Below, one piece after another: positions 56,630 through 64,000 of a stretch of 64,000 nucleotides of DNA (the first letter of the stretch is position 1; each line of letters begins with the position of its first letter). The DNA is taken from contig CP136064.1 in NCBI GenBank assembly GCA_032622095.1, positions 42,001,912 through 42,065,911 of the forward strand, read 5' to 3'. The position numbers and the translations under genes were made by a program. A model generated the notes under the pieces. That model did not search any database. It saw only the letters and a list, made by a program, of their open reading frames with translations, and had not been told where the DNA came from. The DNA comes from Siphonodentalium dalli. Taxonomy: Eukaryota; Mollusca; Scaphopoda; Gadilida; Siphonodentaliidae.

Positions 56630-57816
56630 CTTATGAATGTTGATGGCCCTGGTAATGACGGACCTCAGAGCTATGGACCTGACAGCCCAGATAATGGACC
56701 AGCCAGTCCATCAGGAAGCATGGGCAGTCCAGCAAGGAGTTCTGTTAGTGGCAGCCCTGGACCACATAGCTCTGATAGTCCTATGGGGAGTCCTTCCGGC
56801 GAAGCAAGAAGTCCAGTGGGCAGTCCAATGAGTGTATCACCCCCAGGGAGTCCGGCTTATTCTGGCCCACAGAGCCCTGCTGGCTCTAGTGTCGGACCTG
56901 GGAGTCCACCAGAGAGTCCAGGACCACAAAGTCCTGCATACGGTCTTGGACCCAGCAGTCCTGCGGAAAGTCCGGGGCCAGGCAGTCTTGCAGAAAGTCT
57001 GGGGCCAGGTAGCCCTGTGGAAAATCTGGGGCCAGGTAGCCCTGCAGAGAAACAAGGTCCAGGAAGTCCAGGCAGTAGTGTTGGAAGTCCCGCTGCTCAA
57101 CCTGCTAGTCCTGAAGGAGACTATGTAAGCGATGGAGGTGAGGTTGATCGTGAAGAAGTAAGTGTCCAGCGAGATACTGATGATGAAATGGTTGAGAAGG
57201 AACAAGTTGATCGAACATTTGATGGTGACGATGCTCAATCGGATATCAGTGGCCCAAGGTCACCAAGAAGTAGGTCATCATCGCGGAGCAGATCAGCATC
57301 ACGGAGCAGATCGAGATCGAGAAGTGGTAGTCCACCAGGTTCTCCGATGTCACCTAAGGGGTCACCTATATCAGATGCTGGTGCATATTCTCCTGTTGGA
57401 AGTGCGCGTTCAAGGTCAGGGTCACCACATTCAGGGAGGTCAAGGTCATCTTCAGCCCACTCAAACAGATCACGATCCCGGAGCCGTTCACATTCCAGAT
57501 CACCCAGTCCTAACCGGAGTCGCTCCGTATCTCCTGCACAAAGTCGTTCAAGGTCGAGATCGAGAAGTGCATCTGTTGGAAGTAATAGGTCTCGACATTC
57601 ATCTGCAAGAAGTCGGTCAGCTTCTCCAGCTCACAGTCGATCAAGATCACATAGTGGATCACGGTCTCGGAGTCGATCAAGGTCTGTTAGTCGTTCCAGG
57701 TCTCGTAGTCAGTCGAGATCTCACAGTCGATCCATGTCTCGCAGTCAATCTAGGTCTCGTAGCAGATCAAGGTCATCGTCAATTGGGCGAGGCAGTGGTA
57801 ATGAGAGTGACAAAGA
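56630..57816 (+). CDS. IWS1: IWS1 (Spn1), large Ser-Pro-Gly and Arg-Ser exon
   Basis: Acceptor CTCATTCAG (ends 56629), phase 0, and donor GA|GTAAGT at 57817 bound about 396 codons. Three parts are visible. Residues 1-160 are Gly-Pro-Ser repeats (GPGSPAES, GPQSPA and variants). Residues 161-205 are an acidic linker (SDGGEVDREEVSVQRDTDDE and on to DGDDAQSD). Residues 210-390 are a dense Arg-Ser domain (SRSRSASRSRSRSRSGS and similar). Human IWS1 has acidic SDSE repeats in the matching region, so this exon keeps the position but not the sequence. An RS domain would suit contacts with splicing or export factors, which IWS1 is known to recruit; that use is inferred. The identity rests on the flanking exons. 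The conserved TFIIS-N-like domain lies beyond the window. Confidence 0.85.
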
Positions 57817-58330
57817 GTAAGTACAATATCTATTAAATCTTCTGAAAAAATCTTAACATTTGTTTCTTTAATTGCTTGAGTTATATAAGACTGCTGTCTT
57901 TAAAACAAAAATTCTATATTGAATATTGTTAAATATACATGTATTGATATTGTTCATAGTTACTGGTGTAAAATCAATAGTATTGGACAAATGGATCCGA
58001 TTGGGAATATGCTCTCCAATGATATATAGCATGACTTTTGTCTCGTTTTCAAAACATCTCAATTTCAAACTATCAATTTGAAGGAAAAAATCATTATCCT
58101 TTATAACCAATGTACATGTATGCTATATTGTACAATTAAACAACACCTGTTTACCCTCACAATATGAGAAAAAATTTCAAATTATGTAAAAAGTTGGTTT
58201 TAAAATTTGTTTTAACTACCTTCGACATAAATTTTGGTGTTTCTATTAACAGGCTGAAAAAAATCAGTTCTTTTTCTATTCCTACTATGATACCATTTTT
58301 GTCTATTCCTTTTTTATGATATTTTTCTAG

Positions 58331-58386
58331 TTCCATCCGAAGTCCAAAGCCTGACAGTGATAGAGACTCCGGGGATGAAAGAAGAG
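58331..58386 (+). CDS. IWS1: IWS1, 56-bp exon
   Basis: TTTTTCTAG acceptor and GAG|GTATGT donor. It is joined in frame to the previous exon (GA+T) and encodes DSIRSPKPDSDRDSGDERR. Acidic and serine-rich like the low-complexity N-terminal half of IWS1. Phase 1 at its end matches the next exon. Confidence 0.8.
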
Positions 58387-58598
58387 GTATGTACCATATT
58401 CACCTCTGACTGTGCTAATATTATTATTTCAAATCCATACAGATTTTGTATTCAAAATATGGTACAAAATTTGTATATTAGTACAATAAAATAATATTAA
58501 TCATTCAGTTTCCTATTACAAAACACGACCACGTCGAGTGCATGCCAGCTGTGACATTCGTTAGGTTTCAAATTAGAATTACATTGTAACATGCTTAA

Positions 58599-59042
58599 AG
58601 GTACTCAATCCGATTAAGCGCCCCTCAATTACTATTTATTTGTCTTTGGGGTGTAAAAAATATTTGATTTGAGTCGATGAACCCACTCATCAAAGCTCAG
58701 AGTGATCAGAAATCAAGTTTTATAATATATTATTTTTCACCACCTGGAATATTTAGTGGCCCAGTAAAACTCGACGAGAAGACTGCCTCGGACCAAATTG
58801 CGGATGAAGATGGATAACTCTAAAATCAAGTGACATTTTTGTGTCAGATATTTGACAAACCGGCAAAATTTCATTGAACAAAATGTTGATAAAGAAAAGG
58901 TTTTGGGCAATTGTATTCTATAGTTGACTGGTTAGCATTATTTTTGGGCAATTAATCAATTCTGAATACTGAAGCGGCATTTCACCAATATTTGTTGTTG
59001 TAATCTGATGATATGGGGACCATCAAATTGGATTGAGTACCT
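58599..59042. mobile_element. TTAA foldback MITE K7 in an IWS1 intron
   Basis: TTAA at 58595-58598 and 59043-59046; ends AGGTACTCAATCCGA and TGGATTGAGTACCT. The left arm holds AATATTTGATTTGAGTCGA. Its interior (ACAAACCGGCAAAATTTC, AACTGAAGCGGCATTTCA-like text) is close to K2. 444 bp, no coding. Confidence 0.85.
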
Positions 59043-59235
59043 TTAACATTTTTTATTTTTATATGCAAATATTAAATCCACCAATGTTTTCTCCCTGTGG
59101 AATGCTACAAATGTCTTCTACAATATATATGTACATTAATAGTATTTATTATACACCCGTTATTTTATTCTTAGTTCAATCCTATGTGGTAATTTGAACC
59201 CTTTTGTGATGGGAGCTGCGCTGATGCAGCATTAA

Positions 59236-59414
59236 AGACCATGTGCCAGAGCATTCTCTTATATATGCGAGTCTCCCATAGGGAGATTCACATATATAAG
59301 AGAATGTACTGGCTTACAAGTTCAAGGTAAATATTGTTATGCATTCTCTAATATATAAGAGAATGCTTGGCACAGAGTTTCGCAAAATTTCAGGAAGCTC
59401 CAGTCATGAAAGGG
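59236..59414. repeat. Hairpin MITE H5
   Basis: Flanked by TTAA (59232-59235, 59415-59418). One full hairpin (arms CATTCTCTTATATATGCGAG, loop TCTCCCATAGGGAGA) is followed by a short second hairpin. It ends TTTCGCAAAATTTCAGGAAG / CTCCAGTCATGAAAGGG. Confidence 0.78.
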
Positions 59415-59523
59415 TTAAACAGTTTGCTCTATGGCGATACTCGATTCTCACTGGAAGCACATGACGTAATTACGTAGCTAAAGGCGATGTAACGAGATTA
59501 TCAGAAGTGTTTAGTATCAAAAT

Positions 59524-59910
59524 GCTACTAAATGGGTCGCTGATGGTGAAAAGCCAAGTACATATTTCTTAAATCTTGAAAAGAGACATTACACAGATAA
59601 AGCATTGAAAAAAATAGAAATATCCAATGGTAAGGTGATAACAAAACATAGTTTATTGATCCCATCTTAGATGATGTCACATTTTTATATCTTAAAAAAT
59701 AACAAATGTCCTGGTTCTTCAGGTTTTAACGTAGAATTCTGCAAAGTGTTTTGGACAAATCTTGGAGTATATCTCATCTGCTCATTAAATCGTGGTCTCT
59801 CAATTGGTAACTTATCGATAACACCAAAACATGGCGTTGTGACCCTTATACCTAAAGACAATAAACCAAGACAGTTTGTCTCTAATTGGAGACCAATATC
59901 TTTCCCATAA
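59524..59910 (+). pseudogene. L1/Tx1-type LINE polymerase fragment
   Basis: The frame reads TKWVADGEKPSTYFLNLEKR, meets an in-frame TAG at 59668, then continues NNKCPGSSGFNVEFCKVFW, SIGNLSITPKHGVVTLIPKD and NWRPIS. These are the N-terminal RT blocks of L1-like LINEs (G-E-x-x-x-x-Y-F-L-N-L-E-K, then P-G-x-x-G-F, then T-L-I-P-K, then N-W-R-P-I-S). The catalytic F-A-D-D block is missing. The fragment ends just before H6. Confidence 0.85.
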
Positions 59911-59945
59911 ACGTGAGTGATAACATTCTTTAGGGAATTCTGGCA

Positions 59946-60132
59946 GACCGTCTCCCATAGGAAGCTTCACATATATAAGAGAATGCACTGGCTTACAAGG
60001 TCAAGATAAATATTGTTCGGCCAATGTATTCTCTTATATATGCGAGGCTCCCTATGGAAGACTCGCATATATACGAGAATGCATTGGCACAGGGTTTTCC
60101 CAAAATTTCAGGATGCTCCACTCATTGAAGGG
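59946..60132. repeat. Hairpin MITE H6, left hairpin partial
   Basis: Second hairpin complete (GCATATATACGAGAATGCAT against ATGTATTCTCTTATATATGC). It ends TTTCAGGATGCTCCACTCAT / TGAAGGG then TTAA. Confidence 0.75.
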
Positions 60133-60136
60133 TTAA

Positions 60137-60663
60137 AGACCATATAATGTTTGAGCTCACAATTATTTATCGCATCAACATACGGTACATCGTTATTCAT
60201 GAACCGTGTCATAAAGAGGCAGTCTGTGCTAACCCTTTCTATATTAAATGGATTCTTCTATTCTGTTTTAAAAGTATATATTGGAATGGTCTATTATTCA
60301 TTTGGAGGGGTGTCCAGGAAAAATGAGCAGACGACAAGACAAATGAAATGATAATACAAGTGTAGAAGGACTACTGTTAATTTATGGAAATGTTCAGATA
60401 ATAAGTTCTAGGGTCGTTTGTTCAACTTATTCTCTGATCATTTCCTAAGGGAACTACTCATCAATGAGTATTTAGTACAGAAAGGGTTAACAAACACTCA
60501 GATTCATTCTGATACTAAGTTTATCTTATTCTCGCCAACTTTTTATTTCTCGGAACGCTTGCTGTCTTCCCCCAAATTATATCATGTTGTGCTACGTTAA
60601 TTGTTTCGATTGGACATTTTAATCTTGGTGCTACTTATAGTGAGTTCATATTGGCGCTAGTTA
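60137..60663. other. Unassigned intron DNA
   Basis: AT-rich. Short open stretches (60151-60351, 60418-60600) have no family features; they could be worn LINE sequence. Confidence 0.4.
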
Positions 60664-61260
60664 TTATGCCCCCGACTTGAAGTCGGCGGGTATATAGTCG
60701 ACGTCTCCGTCTGTACGTACGTACGTCTGTCCGTACAAACATTTTGCATTATTGTTCAGCAACCGCTTGGAAGATTTAGCTGTTTTTGGTATGGTGATAG
60801 AGCATCGTGGGGGAACAGCTACATACATAGCGCGGGTTTCGTCCACCCATTTTCACCAGAGTTATGGCCCTTTTTTTACTTAGAAAATTCAATTTTGTCC
60901 GTCCGTACAAACATTTTGCATTATTGTTCAGCAACCGCTGGGCAGATTTAGCTGATATTTGGTATGGTGATAGAGCAGCATGGGGGAACAGCTACATGCA
61001 TAGCGCAGGTTTCGTCCACCCATTTTCACCAGAGTTATGGCCCTTTTTTTACTTAGAAAATTCAATTTTTCTCTTGTTTTTTGGGTTTCCAGATGATAGC
61101 GTGAGCTTTGTTGGTACGATTGCAAATCCCATATTTTTGTGGATCAGTTATATGAAAATCATTTCTGTACGAACTTCTTTTGGAATGGTCATATAGACCT
61201 CCTCGGATATCCGCAGTTTCGTCCATGCTTAATCCGAATTGCTACGGTTGGGGCAAATGC
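60664..61260 (+). repeat. P element with two 167-bp units
   Basis: Begins TTATTATGCCCCCGACTTG with the hairpin CCCCGACTTGAAGTCGGCGGG, then TATATAGTCGACGTC and (GTAC)n. Two nearly identical units follow (60730-60896, 60897-61063; GTCCGTACAAACATTTTGCA, GGTATGGTGATAGAGCA, AGTTATGGCCC). The tail to about 61260 is less certain. The same family in reverse is at 14330-14815. Confidence 0.75.
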
Positions 61261-61409
61261 CACGCGACAGCGTACCTCTTGTTTCATGGCTTAGAAGGAC
61301 TGTGGTGTACATGTATTAGTATATCAACTATATAAATTACTAGGTTTAAATTACTAGTACTAGTAGGTGAGTGTTTAATATAATAAGTATGTAGCATCAG
61401 TTAATATAG

Positions 61410-61591
61410 CCCTTTCATGACTGGATCCTCCATAAGAGAATGCATTGGCACTAACAATATTTACCTTGACCTTGTAAGCCATGCATTCTCTTATATATGT
61501 GAGGCTCCCTATTGAAGACTAGCATATATAAGAGAATACACTGGCACATGATATTTAATGCTGCACTAGCGCAACTACCATCATGAATGGA
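61410..61591. repeat. Hairpin MITE H7, degenerate
   Basis: CCCTTTCATGACTGGATCC at the left and CATCATGAATGGATTAA at the right are worn inverted ends. Two H-type hairpins lie between (GCATTCTCTTATATATGTGA, AGCATATATAAGAGAATAC). Confidence 0.65.
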
Positions 61592-61672
61592 TTAATATTA
61601 ACTTCAGTGGATGGATAAATTGTCTTGTGAACTCAAATCAATGCAATAAACATATGATGTTTAACTTTGCAG

Positions 61673-61709
61673 GCAAGCTGAGTGATGATGAAGATGACAG
61701 TGATAAAGA
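61673..61709 (+). CDS. IWS1: IWS1, 37-bp exon
   Basis: TTTGCAG acceptor and GA|GTAAGT donor. It joins in frame and encodes GKLSDDEDDSDKE with the neighbouring exon bases. Like the large exon it ends in SDKE with the same GA|GTAAGT donor. Confidence 0.75.
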
Positions 61710-61839
61710 GTAAGTTTTGTGAACTTGTGTTGAACAAAATAATTGGTGACATTATTGTTTCAGGATGGCAGGCTATTTACATTTATGTTATTGGTCTGTC
61801 TATCCTTCTTTACAACAGTCTATTTGTCACTATTGTTAC

Positions 61840-62400
61840 TAAACTTCATATGGATCTTTTGGGTGACCACTAGATGGGAGCCATCAAATTTTTCAGAATT
61901 TCTCGTTGAAAAACATGACCGCCGGCAGCCATCATGGATTTTACTCTTTGCATGACTAAGTCCTTGGTCACACCCTACAGGCCACATTTCTCATCCAATC
62001 GCCACCAAACTTTGTATTGATCTTTGTGGTGACCTTTAGATGGGGGCCATTGAATTTTTTCAGAAATTTGTTTAAAAACATGGCTGCCAGCAGCCATCTT
62101 GGATTTTACTGTTTGCATAACTAAATTCCATAGGCACACCTTACAGGCCACATCTCTCACCCGATCATTACCAAGCTTTATATAGATCTTCGGGGGTGAC
62201 CTCTAGATTGGAGCCATCGATTTCAGATTAAAAACATGGCCTCCAGTGGCCATCTTGGATTTCACATTTGAATTCATCGACACCTTCTGCAGCCAATATG
62301 TATTGGAGAAATGTTTTGAAAATTTACATGCATGTTTAGGATCACTTCTAGAAGGGAGCTATCAAATATGAGTCATATGAAGTACAACATGACAAATTGA
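61840..62400 (+). repeat. Degenerate tandem-core element A5
   Basis: GCAGCCATCATGGATTTTAC / TCTTTGCATGACTAAGTCC, CACACCCTACAGGCCACAT, TATATAGATCTTCGGGGGTG and ACATGGCCTCCAGTGGCCAT mark three to four worn units. It includes the uninterrupted target site for the 54.7-kb hAT element. Confidence 0.65.
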
Positions 62401-62616
62401 TCTAATTCATGCCAATGCCTCATCTGCTATGGAAGGCATAGACTCAGATTGAAGTTCCCAAATGGTGAATATTGTGATGTACTCCCATTGGGAACCTCGA
62501 TTTTGCAATGTGTTGTCTGCCAATTTGTGGATATAGAGAAACTGAACTAAAAAAGAAATAGAATCTATGTGAAGAAATTTGTTAATAAAGAAACTTTCCA
62601 GAGAAGATGTGGCATA

Positions 62617-62710
62617 AGCAGAATGAGGTCCCCAGAGGGTGAATTTAGTGATGCTAGCCCACCATGCAGAATTGTGTCTCAAAATTCACCTTCTGGGGAC
62701 CTCATTCTGC
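62617..62710. repeat. Hairpin in an IWS1 intron
   Basis: AGAATGAGGTCCCCAGAGGG and TGAATTT are mirrored by AAATTCACCTTCTGGGGACC and TCATTCT around a 40-nt loop. A weaker hairpin (TTCCCAAATGGTGAATATTG against CCCATTGGGAA) lies at 62450-62500. Confidence 0.75.
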
Positions 62711-62816
62711 AAATGACAGACACACTATAATCAGGCTTGATTCTTGCATATTACCTGCATGTGTTTTAGATGGACTTCTGATTTTGTGAAATTGTCAATA
62801 TGATCTTTTTATACAG

Positions 62817-62880
62817 GTCTGCTGGCGGGGAACTTATTGCTGAAATTTTTGGATCCAGTGATGAAGATGAAGAATTTGAG
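62817..62880 (+). CDS. IWS1: IWS1, exon with the IADIF-type motif
   Basis: TTTATACAG acceptor, GAG|GTTCGT donor, in phase with the previous exon, encoding ESAGGELIAEIFGSSDEDEE then FE. Vertebrate IWS1 carries ENLIADIFGESGDEEEEEF at the start of its conserved half, a clear match in sequence and order. In the family this acidic hydrophobic segment lies at the edge of the region that contacts SPT6. The remaining conserved domain should follow past the window. Confidence 0.85.
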
Positions 62881-64000
62881 GTTCGTTTCAATTGATATAA
62901 TAATTAATATTTCAAGATCTCAGTTTGTCGGTCAACAGGCATAACATGTCAGGGTTTCCGTTAGTACGGCTCAGCGTCCGTAGGACGGCCTCATTCCCCT
63001 CGCATATTATCTGTTTGGTTCATACATATACCAAATGTCAGTCGCAATGTCGTAAACAATTCCGGTTACAACGGGAGTTCGGGTGTTAAATAGAATACTG
63101 GTGAAAAAGCGGGTCAAATAGCGACGTTAGATACAGCGTAATGCATGTCGCGGTAACATCAAAAAATGTCGGACTGCTGAATATGCATATTTTTGTGTAC
63201 GGGATGAAACTACTCATGCTCGAAAATCCCGTGATATCGTAGGATTACATAATTTGATCAAAGAACGCCGAATTTCTTAGTCGGGACATTTTTATGCACG
63301 GGATTTTCATGAATGAAACTGCTCCTCTCCGAGATCCCGTGCTATCGTACGGTGGTACATAATAAATGGGTCCCCCTGCAGAGTCCATGAGGTATAGAAC
63401 GGAGTTTTAGCCAACGTGTTATAAAATATAATTTGGCGGGAGATGTGAACACGTGCGTCGTTGATTGTGCTTGGGGACAACGCAACTATTATTTACCGTC
63501 CTTTGACATTATCTCCATATTGGGGAGGGGGTACGTATGTGTTTGTCTTTATCACCCATGTATGTAATATGGTTCAAATGAATGGTGTTGTTAACTTGTC
63601 ACTATGAATTCCCACTATAAAGACTGATTTCGGGACAGGTTCCGTTTTACTGTGAAATAAATCACGTTGGGATTTTGTTGACTATGCGCATAATAAGCAA
63701 TTGCGGTCGTCAGTTTATGGACTAATATATAGAGACTAGTGAACAAGCTACGCGTTCCGAGTGAAAGATGTCCCTACCCACAGGTATTAGGCACAATTTT
63801 TGTTTTTAAATTTAATAAAAATCTCTTTTTATTAATTTTTTTTGGTGCCAAATACCTGTGTCGCTACCATTCGTATTTTGCCGCTATAAATAGCTCCTGC
63901 AGTATGACGTCACAGCGCACAAATAGTTTTACGATTGACAGCGTATATCATGTCAGTTTCATTTTCACAGAAGCTGCTTGCAATTCTAGGAAATACTTTA
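62881..64000. other. IWS1 intron sequence with small repeats
   Basis: A diverged direct repeat of about 130 bp (CGGGATGAAACTACTCATGC / CCCGTGATATCGTAGG at 63200, again near 63300-63360) and an AT-rich hairpin at 63780-63872 (CACAGGTATTAGGCAC against GGTGCCAAATACCTGTG). No further exon recognised. Confidence 0.5.

Noticed and set aside
56832-57836. Other open frames (98, 133 and 224 codons) overlapping the large IWS1 exon
   Set aside because: Shadow frames caused by the biased GPS/RS codon repeats; only one frame joins correctly with exons at 54210, 58331, 61673 and 62817.
1-64000. tRNA or rRNA genes
   Set aside because: No cloverleaf with A and B boxes or rRNA-like core was recognised by reading; a covariance-model scan would be decisive.

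Overview
This is a repeat-dense, AT-rich stretch of an animal nuclear genome. The evidence is introns with GT...AG borders, kelch-like and IWS1 gene pieces, LINE reverse-transcriptase debris, and dozens of short transposons with clear target-site duplications. Several repeat types (elements with about 160-bp tandem cores whose ends run TTAGCTCAAC...TGAGCTATTGCC followed by GTCCGTCGTCCGT, and units rich in GGTCAAGGTCA) resemble repeats familiar from molluscs and other lophotrochozoans. I therefore infer a lophotrochozoan, probably a mollusc, but no gene here fixes the species.

Only two protein-coding genes are convincing, both incomplete and both on the + strand. At 8058-9686 lies a long terminal exon of a BTB-BACK-Kelch (kelch-like) protein, a candidate substrate adaptor of a Cullin-3 ubiquitin ligase; its first coding exon was not found. 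At 54210-62880 lie five exons of the transcription elongation factor IWS1 (Spn1), recognised by a STPVQDERE motif near the N-terminus and an ELIAEIFGSSDEDEEF motif further on. The exons join in frame. Between those motifs is a 396-codon exon of Gly-Pro-Ser repeats, an acidic linker and a long Arg-Ser domain. The first exon and the conserved C-terminal domain are outside what I can see.

Layout: 1-7.7 kb holds a hairpin element, a long hairpin, two tandem-core elements and a TTAA element. 7.8-10.1 kb is the kelch gene. 10.7-13.1 kb has a TTAA paired-hairpin MITE and a 1.34-kb Mutator-like element. 13.2-23.8 kb is a mosaic of MITEs and minisatellites. 24.5-28.5 kb has diverged direct repeats, a long hairpin and a palindromic CGTGGCCACG satellite transposon. 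29.4-33 kb has LINE 3' ends, one split by a hAT element that keeps a BED-type zinc finger. 33.6-40.2 kb has more tandem-core and TTAA elements. 41-45.8 kb may be one large hAT-like element full of G/C runs. 48-52.3 kb has a LINE end, a second paired-hairpin MITE nested in an older repeat, and three head-to-tail tandem-core elements. 52.3-64 kb is the IWS1 locus, with introns invaded by hAT, TTAA, hairpin and L1-type elements.

The two genes share no obvious pathway. The main biology on show is the transposon community: at least two TTAA-targeting families, two 9-bp-TSD (Mutator-like) elements, several 8-bp-TSD (hAT-like) elements and a TA-TSD mariner-like MITE. There are also at least three nested insertions where the pre-insertion site can be reconstructed. 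Judgements on families and species are from reading alone; no alignment or database search was run.
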